This document shows, piece after piece, positions 6,057 to 12,788 of a DNA stretch of 13,592 bases. Under the pieces are notes generated by a model, which was given only the letters and a program-made list of their open reading frames with translations, made no database searches and was not told the DNA's origin. This DNA comes from Oceanospirillaceae bacterium (lineage in GTDB: Bacteria; Pseudomonadota; Gammaproteobacteria; Pseudomonadales; Balneatricaceae): assembly GCA_003521845.1 (NCBI GenBank), contig DPHB01000019.1, forward strand, positions 55,401 through 68,992, in the 5' to 3' direction. A program made the position numbers and the translations under genes. How positions within the stretch are numbered: the stretch's first letter is position 1; every line of letters starts with the position of its first letter.

Positions 6057-7715
6057 CTATGCCAGTTTTTTGTACTTCACTCGCGTCGGCTGGTGATCTT
6101 TGCCGGTGCGTGCTTTGTAGTCTTCAGCGTATTCGCTGTAGTTGCCACTAAAGAACACGGCTTTGGAATCACCTTCGTAAGCTAAGGTGTGGGTACAGAT
6201 ACGGTCTAGGAACCAACGGTCGTGAGAAATAACAATGGCAGCGCCAGGGAAGGCCAACAAGGCTTCTTCTAGAGCACGCAAGGTTTCTACGTCTAGGTCG
6301 TTGGTGGGTTCGTCCAATAGCAGTACGTTGCCGCCTTGCTTGAGTAGCTTAGCTAGGTGCAAACGGTTACGCTCACCACCGGACAAATCTTTAACAAACT
6401 TCTGCTGGTCACTACCCTTGAAGTTAAAGCGGCCACAATAGGCACGCGAAGGCACTTGGTAAGTACCAACGGTGATGATGTCTTGGCCGTCAGATAACTC
6501 TTCCCATACGGTTTTAGTGCCGTCTAGGTCACGGGTCTGATCGACACAAGCTAGTTCAACCGTGCTACCAATTTCAATGCTGCCGCTATCCGGTTGTTCA
6601 GCGCCTGTTAGCATCTTGAACAAGGTCGATTTACCGGCACCGTTACCACCCACAACACCCACGATGGCGCCTTGTGGCATGCTAAATTCTAGGTTTTCTA
6701 CTAGCATCTTGTCACCGAAGGCCTTGCTGACGCCTTGCACTTCAATCACCTTGTCACCTAGGCGTGGGCCAGGTGGGATGTAGATTTCTTGGGTTTCGTT
6801 ACGTTCTTGGAAATCACGGGAGTTCAATTCCTCAAAGGCTGCCATACGGGCCTTGGATTTTGCCTGACGACCCTTGGCGTTGCTACGTACCCATTCCAAT
6901 TCGGCTTTTACGGCTTTTTCGTGGGATGCTTGCTGGCGGCCTTCTTGGATCAAACGCGCATCTTTTTGCTCCAACCAGGAAGAATAGTTGCCTTCATATG
7001 GAATACCATGACCACGGTCCAATTCCAAAATCCAACCGGCGGCGTTATCAAGGAAGTAACGGTCGTGAGTGATGGCCACTACGGTGCCTTCAAAATCAAC
7101 CAAGAAGCGTTCTAGCCAAGCTACGGATTCCGCATCCAAGTGGTTGGTCGGTTCGTCCAACAGCAACATATCTGGCTTTTGCAGCAACAAACGGCACAAG
7201 GCCACACGGCGGCGTTCACCACCAGATAGGTGCTCAACCTTGTCATCCCAGTCTGGTAGGCGTAGGGCTTCGGCGGCAACTTCTAGGGTACGGTCTAGGT
7301 TATGAGCGTCGGTAGCTTGGATAATGTTCTCAAGGCGTGCTTGCTCAGCTGCCAAGGCATCAAAGTCGGCATCGGCTTCGGCATACGCAGCATATACGGC
7401 ATCCAATTGGGTCAAGGCGTTCTTAGCTTCGGCAACGGCTTCTTCTACCACTTCACGTACGGTTTTGCTGTCGTCTAGCTGCGGTTCCTGCTCTAGGTAG
7501 CCAACGTTAATGCCGGGTTGAGGGCGAGCTTCACCGTTGTATTCTTGGTCTACGCCGGCCATGATTTTTAGTAGGCTAGACTTACCAGAACCGTTCAAAC
7601 CCAAAACACCAATCTTGGCACCCGGGAAAAACGATAGGGAAATATCTTTCAAAATTTCACGCTTAGGCGGAACAACCTTTCCTACGCGGTTCATGGTATA
7701 GACGAATTGAGCCAT
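6057..7715 (-). CDS. ettA: Energy-dependent translational throttle protein EttA (ABC-F ATPase)
   Basis: This 552-residue ABC-F protein binds the ribosomal E site and couples entry into elongation to the cellular ATP/ADP state. Domain 1 has Walker A GLNGSGKSS (39-47), signature LSGGERRR (163-170), Walker B MLLLDEPTNHLD (183-194) with Glu188, and THD at 216-218. The EttA arm insertion lies at about 95-135. The charged linker at about 245-305 contains WLEQKDARLIQEGRQ. Domain 2 has GGNGAGKST (356-364), LSGGERNR, VLLLDEPTNDLD with Glu469, and SHDRWFLDR. Glu188 coincides with the E. coli EttA catalytic numbering. There are no membrane segments. The ATG at 7715 follows GAAGGTG at good spacing. It converges with proC and diverges from ribA. 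Identification as EttA rather than Uup or YheS rests on length, the short arm and overall similarity. Confidence 0.95.
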   Translation of the reverse strand: MAQFVYTMNRVGKVVPPKREILKDISLSFFPGAKIGVLGLNGSGKSSLLKIMAGVDQEYNGEARPQPGINVGYLEQEPQLDDSKTVREVVEEAVAEAKNALTQLDAVYAAYAEADADFDALAAEQARLENIIQATDAHNLDRTLEVAAEALRLPDWDDKVEHLSGGERRRVALCRLLLQKPDMLLLDEPTNHLDAESVAWLERFLVDFEGTVVAITHDRYFLDNAAGWILELDRGHGIPYEGNYSSWLEQKDARLIQEGRQQASHEKAVKAELEWVRSNAKGRQAKSKARMAAFEELNSRDFQERNETQEIYIPPGPRLGDKVIEVQGVSKAFGDKMLVENLEFSMPQGAIVGVVGGNGAGKSTLFKMLTGAEQPDSGSIEIGSTVELACVDQTRDLDGTKTVWEELSDGQDIITVGTYQVPSRAYCGRFNFKGSDQQKFVKDLSGGERNRLHLAKLLKQGGNVLLLDEPTNDLDVETLRALEEALLAFPGAAIVISHDRWFLDRICTHTLAYEGDSKAVFFSGNYSEYAEDYKARTGKDHQPTRVKYKKLA

Positions 7716-7751
7716 CAGGGCACCTTCAATTTACGATAATCTTAACTATCC

Positions 7752-7773
7752 ATTATAACAAAAGGGGGGCGTA
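7752..7773 (-). promoter_or_regulatory. Extended -10 promoter of ettA with TACGCCCCCC block
   Basis: Read on the minus strand, this is TACGCCCCCCTTTTGTTATA followed by AT. It contains a perfect extended -10, TGTTATAAT (7760-7752). Transcription would start near 7745, about 30 bases before the ettA ATG. No convincing -35 is present, which fits an extended -10 promoter. The C-rich block directly upstream recurs at the ribA promoter. Confidence 0.6.
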
Positions 7774-7841
7774 AATTAAGCAACCAAAGAAAGGAAATAG
7801 AGAGTAAACGACGAGTATATTTGTTTATTTGGCATAAAGTC

Positions 7842-7870
7842 TTTAAATTAGCTCTGTACGCCCTTATAAA
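7842..7870 (+). promoter_or_regulatory. Possible second, distal ribA promoter
   Basis: TTTAAA (7842-7847) and TATAAA (7865-7870) are spaced by 17 bases on the plus strand. The spacer ends in TGTACGCCC, the same string that precedes the proximal ribA -10. This would give a leader of about 100 bases. The region is AT-rich, so a chance match is possible. Confidence 0.3.
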
Positions 7871-7922
7871 TCAAGCTAATGACGCTTGAGCATATTTTCT
7901 CGTATTGGCAATTATGCTATTG

Positions 7923-7943
7923 TACGCCCCCTTTTGTTATACT
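7923..7943 (+). promoter_or_regulatory. Extended -10 promoter of ribA with TACGCCCCC block
   Basis: TACGCCCCCTTTTGTTATA (7923-7941) runs into TATACT (7938-7943), giving an extended -10 of the form TGT-TATACT. The block is identical to the ettA promoter block apart from one fewer C, in inverted orientation and 149 bases away. Transcription would start near 7950, about 30 bases before the GTG start of ribA. No FMN-riboswitch-sized leader fits in this space. Confidence 0.6.
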
Positions 7944-7979
7944 ATAACATTAACCTGACTGAATATATTGAGGCCCGCC

Positions 7980-8567
7980 GTGTCTGTTACCCATGTTGCC
8001 ACATCTGAACTACCAACTCCTTTTGGTATCTTTAAGATGCACGGATTTAGCGATAGCGAATCTGGTAAAGAGCATGTTGCCTTAACCATGGGCGAGTTAG
8101 ATGGCCAAACAGACGTTCTGGCACGTATGCATTCAGAATGCCTTACGGGTGATGCCCTCTTTAGCATGCGCTGCGATTGTGGTTTTCAGCTACACGAAGC
8201 GATGAAGCGTATTGCTGAACAAGGCCAAGGCGTATTGCTGTACTTGCGCCAAGAAGGCCGTGGCATTGGCTTAATCAACAAGATCAAGGCCTACAACTTG
8301 CAGGATCAAGGTGCCGACACGGTCGAAGCTAACGAACAGCTGGGTTTTAACGCTGACGAACGCAGCTACGAAATGGCCAAAGACATGTTGGATTATTTGG
8401 CTGTACAATCAGTCCGCTTAATGACCAACAACCCACGCAAGGTAAAAGCCTTAACAGACTTGGGCATGACCGTAGCAGGCCGCGAACCTATTCAGGTAGG
8501 CAAAAACAGCCACAACAATGTGTACCTTGCCACCAAGGCGAACAAAATGGATCACCTGCTGGATTAA
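7980..8567 (+). CDS. ribA: GTP cyclohydrolase II
   Basis: This cytoplasmic enzyme converts GTP to 2,5-diamino-6-ribosylamino-pyrimidinone phosphate, formate and pyrophosphate, the first step of riboflavin synthesis. The start is set at GTG 7980, preceded by GAGG with 6 bases of spacing, giving 195 residues. With this start the zinc cysteines fall at Cys54, Cys65 and Cys67 (ECLTGDALFSMRCDCG), and Tyr105 (KIKAYNLQDQG) and Arg128 (ADER) also fall on E. coli RibA numbering. A TTG at 7968 is in frame but has no Shine-Dalgarno sequence. RQEGRGIGL (90-98), DTVEANEQLGF and TNNPRK complete the family signature. It is a stand-alone RibA with no RibB domain. The stop overlaps the dxs stop on the other strand by four bases (TTAA). 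Confidence 0.96.
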   Translation: MSVTHVATSELPTPFGIFKMHGFSDSESGKEHVALTMGELDGQTDVLARMHSECLTGDALFSMRCDCGFQLHEAMKRIAEQGQGVLLYLRQEGRGIGLINKIKAYNLQDQGADTVEANEQLGFNADERSYEMAKDMLDYLAVQSVRLMTNNPRKVKALTDLGMTVAGREPIQVGKNSHNNVYLATKANKMDHLLD

Positions 8568-10345
8568 TCCAACAGCTCTTTGAGCACCGCGCTTATACCC
8601 GCCGCATCAATGCCCGCCGCGGCTAATACTTGTGACCTGGTTGCATGTGGCAGCACCGCGTCTGGCAAACCCAAATTCAATAAACATGGCTTGGTATCTC
8701 GATTTTGCTGAGCTAACCATTGCGCCACCAAAGCACCTGCACCACCTACCACAGCATGATCCTCTAGGGTCAACCAAGTATCGTGGTTCATCAGTTGTGC
8801 CAATAGCTGGGTATCTAGGGGCTTAACAAAACGCATATCCACTAAGGTAATGTCATGCTCTTCTGCAACCAGCCTAGCCTCGTCTAGTAAGGCACCAAAA
8901 CTAAGCAAAGCAATACCACGCCCATGACGCACCACGGCGGCTTTACCTATTTCTAATGCACCCTCTTCTATGGCTATTGGCGCAGCACCACGCGGGTATC
9001 GCACCGCTGCCGGGCCAGCATAGTCATAACCCAGCTGCAACATGGCTTGCGTTGTTTGCGTACTACTTGGTGCCATCACCAGCATGTTGGGTAAACAAGC
9101 CAAGTAGGCATAATCATAAGCCCCCGTATGGGTGGCACCGTCTTCGCCCACTACGCCAGCCCGATCAACAGCAAATAGCACATCTAGGTTTTGCAAAGCC
9201 ACGTCATGCACTAGCTGATCATAACCACGTTGCAAAAAGGTAGAATAAATAGCCACCACAGGTTTGGCTTCGGCGCAGGCCATACCTGCCGCCAAGGTCA
9301 CAGCATGCTGTTCGGCAATGGCCACATCATGTATGCGCTCACTATGCGTGATAGCAAAGTTAGACAAGCCAGAGCCACCAACCATAGCAGGAGTAATAAC
9401 CTGCATCCTGGGGTCGCTATCCGCTTGCTGTTCGGCCCACGCGCCAAACACTTGGGCGTAGGTGGGACCGCTTAGCTTGGCTATTTTGTTAATGGGGTCG
9501 ATCTTATCAATGGCATGATAGCCAACCGGATCTTCTTCCGCTGCCACATAGCCCTTGCCCTTTACCGTGTGTAGGTGCAATAACTTGGGCCCGCTCTGAC
9601 TCAATAGGTCTTTAATCTGAGCATGCAAAACAGGAATGTCATGGCCATCAACTGGGCCAACATAGGTAAAGCCAAGCGCCGTAAACCAAGCTTCGGGGCC
9701 ACCTTCGGCACCGGTTTCATCCAGAAATTTGGCCAAACCACCCTGATTGGCGTTAATTGACATATCGTTATCATTAACGATGACTAAAGCATTGGCTTGG
9801 CTATGTGCCATATGATTCAACGCTTCAAAAGCCATGCCACCGGTCAAGGCACCATCACCAATTACCGCCACATGATTGAGCTGCTGGCCATCAATCAAAG
9901 CCATGCCCAACAAGGCACTAATGGAGGTACTCGAATGGCCCACACCAAAACAATCAAAGGCACTTTCGCTACGCTTTGGGAAGGGCGCCAACCCACCCTC
10001 TTGGCGCATGCTTAGCATGGCCTTTTTACGGCCCGTCAAAATTTTATGAGGGTAGGCTTGATGACCCACGTCCCAGATCAAACGATCGGCTGGGGTGTTT
10101 AGCAGGTGGTGCAAAACGATGGTTAGTTCAACCACACCCAGTCCGGCACCAAGATGCCCGCCTGTTTGCCCAACACAGTAGAGTAAATACTGACGCAGCT
10201 CGTGAGCTAACTGAGGCAGCTGCTGTACAGCCAATGCACGCAGATTTTGCAACTCAGGCTGTACCACAGCGTCTGAAATTGCCACCGCATCTAGCAAAGG
10301 TGTAGCAGGAGGGGACGAAGGAATATGCTGCAAGGCGGGTGTCAT
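8564..10345 (-). CDS. dxs: 1-deoxy-D-xylulose-5-phosphate synthase, short-loop form
   Basis: This 593-residue TPP-dependent cytoplasmic enzyme condenses pyruvate with glyceraldehyde 3-phosphate to DXP, the entry to the MEP isoprenoid pathway and a precursor for thiamine and pyridoxal. His64 (GGHLGAGLG), WDVGHQAYPHKILTGR (91-106), GHSSTSIS (136-143), and the TPP/Mg motif GDGALTGG (163-170) with NDNDMSI (191-197) are intact. So are His277, catalytic Glu345 in VAIAEQHAVT, DRAGVVGEDGATHTGAYD (394-411) and RYPRG. Between NDNDMSI and LGFTYVGPVDGHD there are only 26 residues, against about 60 in E. coli Dxs as I recall it, which explains the shorter total. It begins 5 bases after the ispA stop. The frame is intact and all catalytic residues are present, so the enzyme should be functional. 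Confidence 0.96.
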   Translation of the reverse strand: MTPALQHIPSSPPATPLLDAVAISDAVVQPELQNLRALAVQQLPQLAHELRQYLLYCVGQTGGHLGAGLGVVELTIVLHHLLNTPADRLIWDVGHQAYPHKILTGRKKAMLSMRQEGGLAPFPKRSESAFDCFGVGHSSTSISALLGMALIDGQQLNHVAVIGDGALTGGMAFEALNHMAHSQANALVIVNDNDMSINANQGGLAKFLDETGAEGGPEAWFTALGFTYVGPVDGHDIPVLHAQIKDLLSQSGPKLLHLHTVKGKGYVAAEEDPVGYHAIDKIDPINKIAKLSGPTYAQVFGAWAEQQADSDPRMQVITPAMVGGSGLSNFAITHSERIHDVAIAEQHAVTLAAGMACAEAKPVVAIYSTFLQRGYDQLVHDVALQNLDVLFAVDRAGVVGEDGATHTGAYDYAYLACLPNMLVMAPSSTQTTQAMLQLGYDYAGPAAVRYPRGAAPIAIEEGALEIGKAAVVRHGRGIALLSFGALLDEARLVAEEHDITLVDMRFVKPLDTQLLAQLMNHDTWLTLEDHAVVGGAGALVAQWLAQQNRDTKPCLLNLGLPDAVLPHATRSQVLAAAGIDAAGISAVLKELLD

Positions 10346-10350
10346 GGGGC

Positions 10351-11238
10351 TTAGCTCTTGCGCGTTACAATCAGGCGGGCCAAATACTCAAGGTGCTCGG
10401 CACGCTCGCCAAATAGTGCCAAATTTTGTAGGGCCCGTTGCAATAGGTCTTGGGCCAGTTGCTTGGCAGCATCCATACCCAATAAGGCCGGATAGGTAGA
10501 TTTGCCACGCGCCAAGTCAGCACCCTGCGCCTTACCTAGGGTGGTGGTATCACTTTCAATGTCTAAAATATCGTCTTGTACTTGGAAGGCCAAGCCAACT
10601 GCCTGCCCGTAGTCTTGCAAGGCCGCCAACTGCTCAGCAGTGACATCGGCCGCCGCCAAGGCACCCAGTTGAATGCTGGCATTTATCAAGGCACCCGTTT
10701 TGTGAGCATGCAAGAGCTCTAGTTGTGCCAGGCTAATGGCTTGCTGCTCAGCTGCCATATCCAGCATCTGCCCCGCCACCATGCCTTTGGCACCCGCCGC
10801 CTGGCCTAGCACACGCATCATGGCCAACACTTGTTCGGCACTCAGTGTTGTGTCAGCCGCATCCGCTACTAGTTCGTAAGCCAGGCTCTGCAAAGCATCG
10901 CCGGCCAAGATCGCTGTGGCCTCATCAAAGGCAATGTGATTGGTGGCTTTGCCACGACGTAAAGCATCATCATCCATGGCCGGTAAATCATCATGGATTA
11001 ACGAGTAGGCATGCAAGGCTTCTACCGCTGCGGCAATTTGATCTATTTTAGGCGTCTTGGCTTGGCAAGCATGGGCGGCAGCAAACACCAAGGCAGCGCG
11101 AATACGTTTGCCTCCGCCTAGGCTGCTATAAGCCATAGCTGCGGCCAAACGCGGACTGGTTTGGCACTGGTTTATGGCTTGCTGCAAACTCACTTCAACG
11201 CGGGTTTGCGCTTGCTGTAGAAAAGCGGCTTGTTGCAC
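10351..11238 (-). CDS. ispA: (2E,6E)-farnesyl diphosphate synthase
   Basis: This 295-residue soluble all-helical prenyltransferase condenses DMAPP/GPP with IPP to farnesyl diphosphate, the precursor of undecaprenyl phosphate and quinone side chains. The start is placed at GTG 11238 because AAGGAG (11250-11245) lies 6 bases upstream; an in-frame TTG at 11253 is possible but lies before this Shine-Dalgarno sequence. GGGKRIRAALV (41-51) binds IPP. The first Asp-rich motif is DDLPAMD at 83-89, preceded by HAYSLIH as in E. coli IspA, and RRGKATNH follows. KTGALI lies at 180-185, and the second motif FQVQDDILD is at 218-226. The length fits the family. It sits between xseB (19-base gap) and dxs (5-base gap), the usual xseB-ispA-dxs order. 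Confidence 0.95.
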   Translation of the reverse strand: MQQAAFLQQAQTRVEVSLQQAINQCQTSPRLAAAMAYSSLGGGKRIRAALVFAAAHACQAKTPKIDQIAAAVEALHAYSLIHDDLPAMDDDALRRGKATNHIAFDEATAILAGDALQSLAYELVADAADTTLSAEQVLAMMRVLGQAAGAKGMVAGQMLDMAAEQQAISLAQLELLHAHKTGALINASIQLGALAAADVTAEQLAALQDYGQAVGLAFQVQDDILDIESDTTTLGKAQGADLARGKSTYPALLGMDAAKQLAQDLLQRALQNLALFGERAEHLEYLARLIVTRKS

Positions 11239-11257
11239 GACTCGCTCCTTCAACTGA

Positions 11258-11500
11258 CTAACCGTCGGTAGACGCGCTAGGGAATGGCTTTTCTTGTAAC
11301 TTGCCGCTGCTATCTTGCATTAGCACCTGCACCTTTTGCTCCGCTTGGTCGAGGGCGCTTTGACACTCACGCGTTAAAGCCACCCCTTTTTCAAAGGCCT
11401 GCATGGATTCTTCTAAAGACAGGTTACCCTGCTCCATCTGCTGCACTAGCTGCTCTAGCTGTTGCAAAGAGGTTTCAAAATTGAAGTTGTCTGCACTCAT
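11258..11500 (-). CDS. xseB: Exodeoxyribonuclease VII small subunit
   Basis: This 80-residue subunit binds the C-terminal region of XseA to form the heteromeric single-strand exonuclease. The sequence is the classical helical hairpin: FETSLQQLEQLVQQMEQGN, LSLEESMQAFEKGVALTREC, and a last helix of about 15 residues (SALDQAEQKVQVLM). The C-terminal 20 residues are polar and probably disordered. ATG 11500 lies 6 bases after the yggT stop with a weak Shine-Dalgarno sequence, suggesting coupling to yggT translation. xseA is not in the window. Identification is secure from length, the LSLEExxxxxExG motif and position before ispA-dxs. Confidence 0.95.
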   Translation of the reverse strand: MSADNFNFETSLQQLEQLVQQMEQGNLSLEESMQAFEKGVALTRECQSALDQAEQKVQVLMQDSSGKLQEKPFPSASTDG

Positions 11501-11506
11501 AAATCA

Positions 11507-12067
11507 CTAACCAACCATATAGGCTAAATTAAATAGATAGGTAACGGCGTACTTTTTTGCATACACAATACTAAGCAGGATCACCACCGGTGAAAAATCT
11601 AAGCCACCCAGTGGTGGTAGAAAACGATTTACCAGCCTCGATAATGGCTGTGTCAATTGATACAACAACAAGGCCCCTGGGTGATGGGAATTAGGTGCCA
11701 CCCAACTCAATATAACAATACCAAACATAGCCACCATCATGACCGTAAGTAGGTTACTAATAAAATAAGCCAACACCAGAACCAAGAGCCCAACGAGACT
11801 CGGCAATACCTTAGGTAGTAAGGCCGTCATTAAAAAGATCACACCTAGCTGCAGAAAAGCATACACCACCAGTGTTGGCAAACTAAAGCGCCCTTTACTA
11901 GGCACGATTTTTTGTACTGGTGCCACCAGCGGCTGAGTTAGCTTAACAATTGATTGCGCCAAGGGATTGTAAAAGTCTGCCCGCATAAGTTGCATTAAAA
12001 ACCTCAGTATTAGTATATATAAATAAATACCGATTACTGTCTGCAACAAGTCTGCCAAAAATACCAT
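11507..12067 (-). CDS. yggT: YggT family integral membrane protein
   Basis: This 186-residue inner-membrane protein has two copies of the YGGT domain. Repeat one runs over about residues 1-90 (YLYILILRFLMQLM, NPLAQSIVKLTQPLVAPVQKIVP), and repeat two over about 95-180 (ILSWVAPNSHHPGALLLYQLTQPL, RFLPPLGGLDFSPVVILL). Hydrophobic segments fall near 3-27, 62-85, 88-122 and 155-180. Family members have been linked to osmotic tolerance and cell envelope or division functions, but no biochemical activity is established. ATG 12067 follows AGGTGA with good spacing. Here it heads the xseB-ispA-dxs operon, whereas in many gammaproteobacteria it follows proC. Family assignment is firm; its role in this operon is unknown. 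Confidence 0.92.
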   Translation of the reverse strand: MVFLADLLQTVIGIYLYILILRFLMQLMRADFYNPLAQSIVKLTQPLVAPVQKIVPSKGRFSLPTLVVYAFLQLGVIFLMTALLPKVLPSLVGLLVLVLAYFISNLLTVMMVAMFGIVILSWVAPNSHHPGALLLYQLTQPLSRLVNRFLPPLGGLDFSPVVILLSIVYAKKYAVTYLFNLAYMVG

Positions 12068-12110
12068 TTTTCATCACCTACCATTGAAGTGCCGCTAGTT
12101 TCTCATAACC

Positions 12111-12163
12111 ATAACAAAGGTTAAATGCTACCCTTGCCAATATACCGTCTTATCTAGGAAAAT
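12111..12163. promoter_or_regulatory. Divergent yggT / DUF4426 promoter region with overlapping -35 elements
   Basis: TTGCCAA at 12134-12140 reads as TTGCCA on the plus strand and TTGGCA on the minus strand. For yggT (minus) a -10 candidate TGTTAT lies at 12116-12111 with an 18-base spacer. For the DUF4426 gene (plus) GAAAAT lies at 12158-12163 with an 18-base spacer. Each -10 matches 4 of 6 positions. If both are real, the two promoters share polymerase contacts and would compete. The whole divergent gap is 128 bases and holds no repeat element. Confidence 0.35.
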
Positions 12164-12195
12164 AAGGGCACAATTTTACCTTTCAAGAGTTACCT

Positions 12196-12648
12196 ATGAC
12201 TTTCTTGCGTTCTATGCTTATCAGCACCCTGGCTAGCCTTGCCATTTTCTGCAGTAGCACCAGCTATGCCGAACAAATGTTGGAGACCACTGACTACCAG
12301 ATTCATTACAATGCGTTTAATACCATGATGGTGATACCTGAAGTTGCCCAAGCTTTGGGTTTTACCCGTGCACGCAACCGTGCTTTATTAAATGTATCTA
12401 TACTCGATGCGGATACCAAACAACCCATGATGGCCATGGTAAAGGGGCAACGTAAGAACCTACTCGGTCAGTCGTATGCGTTAGAATTTCAACAAGTTGT
12501 GGAACAAGGTGCAATCTATTACATTGCCGAACTACGTTTTAGTGAAGCGGAGATGTGGAAGTTTGATATTCAAGTGCAGCCCGACCCCCATGCACCTGCC
12601 ATCCCCTTGAAATTTACGCAGACGTTTTATATCGAGCAGGCCAACTAG
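12196..12648 (+). CDS. DUF4426 domain-containing exported protein
   Basis: This 150-residue protein has an N-terminal signal peptide (MTFLRSMLISTLASLAIF, cleavage predicted after TSYA at residue 25). The mature part of about 125 residues looks like a single beta-rich domain. DYQIHYNAFNTMMVIPEVAQALGF, NRALLNVSILD, ALEFQQVVEQGAIYYIAELRF and FTQTFYIEQAN follow the pattern I associate with DUF4426. Cys19 lies in the leader without a lipobox, so it is not an obvious lipoprotein; a periplasmic location is inferred. No catalytic motif is visible and no function is established for the family. Homologues typically sit in the proC-yggT-rdgB-hemW neighbourhood, and here it remains between yggT and hemW, but on the opposite strand to both. 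ATG 12196 has AAGAG about 8 bases upstream. Confidence 0.88.
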   Translation: MTFLRSMLISTLASLAIFCSSTSYAEQMLETTDYQIHYNAFNTMMVIPEVAQALGFTRARNRALLNVSILDADTKQPMMAMVKGQRKNLLGQSYALEFQQVVEQGAIYYIAELRFSEAEMWKFDIQVQPDPHAPAIPLKFTQTFYIEQAN

Positions 12649-12681
12649 GTTAAGTGACATGGCGATGCGGGTAAGCCAAAC

Positions 12682-12765
12682 GTCATTACCGGAAGGAACG
12701 ACGCGGCAACCTTTAGCAGGATTGCAGTGAACTGAGAGAGATTGCTTCGCTGCGCTCGCAATGAC
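12682..12765. repeat. 84 bp GTCAT...ATGAC inverted-repeat element, copy 4
   Basis: The element begins GTCATTACCGG and ends CTCGCAATGAC, exactly 84 bp. It has a long 30 nt left arm, a 28 nt centre with TTTAGCAGG and a short 26 nt right arm, the same layout as copy 1. The left end is more diverged (TTACCGG instead of TTGCGAG). It fills the gap between the convergent DUF4426 and hemW 3' ends. Confidence 0.85.
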
Positions 12766-12788
12766 AGGGTCGCTGCGCTCGCAATGAC
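12748..12788. repeat. Duplicated right terminus of repeat copy 4
   Basis: CGCTGCGCTCGCAATGAC occurs at 12748-12765 and again, identically, at 12771-12788, giving a 23-base period. The first unit is the right end of copy 4 and the second is an extra end outside the element. It ends 15 bases before the hemW stop codon. Confidence 0.85.

Noticed and set aside
6764..7115. Plus-strand reading frames of about 100 codons opposite ettA
   Set aside because: They are antisense shadows of a fully conserved ettA frame, with no ribosome binding site and no recognisable protein features.
7968..7970. TTG as the ribA start codon
   Set aside because: It lacks a Shine-Dalgarno sequence. GTG 7980 has GAGG at 6 bases and makes Cys54, Cys65, Cys67, Tyr105 and Arg128 agree with E. 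coli RibA numbering.
7944..7979. FMN riboswitch upstream of ribA
   Set aside because: The leader from the proximal promoter is only about 30 bases and no RFN-type conserved sequence is visible in the gap.
8956..10305. Several plus-strand reading frames opposite dxs
   Set aside because: They mirror the conserved Dxs coding frame and have low-complexity, unlikely protein composition.
8564..10345. Dxs considered as a decayed or truncated gene because of its missing loop
   Set aside because: The frame is uninterrupted, N- and C-terminal domains are complete, and all TPP, metal and catalytic residues are present.
11251..11253. TTG as the ispA start codon
   Set aside because: It lies upstream of the strong AAGGAG (11250-11245), which is correctly spaced for GTG 11238.
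12196..12270. DUF4426 protein considered as a lipoprotein because of Cys19
   Set aside because: The residues before the cysteine (AIF) do not form a lipobox, and a normal cleavage site follows at residue 25.
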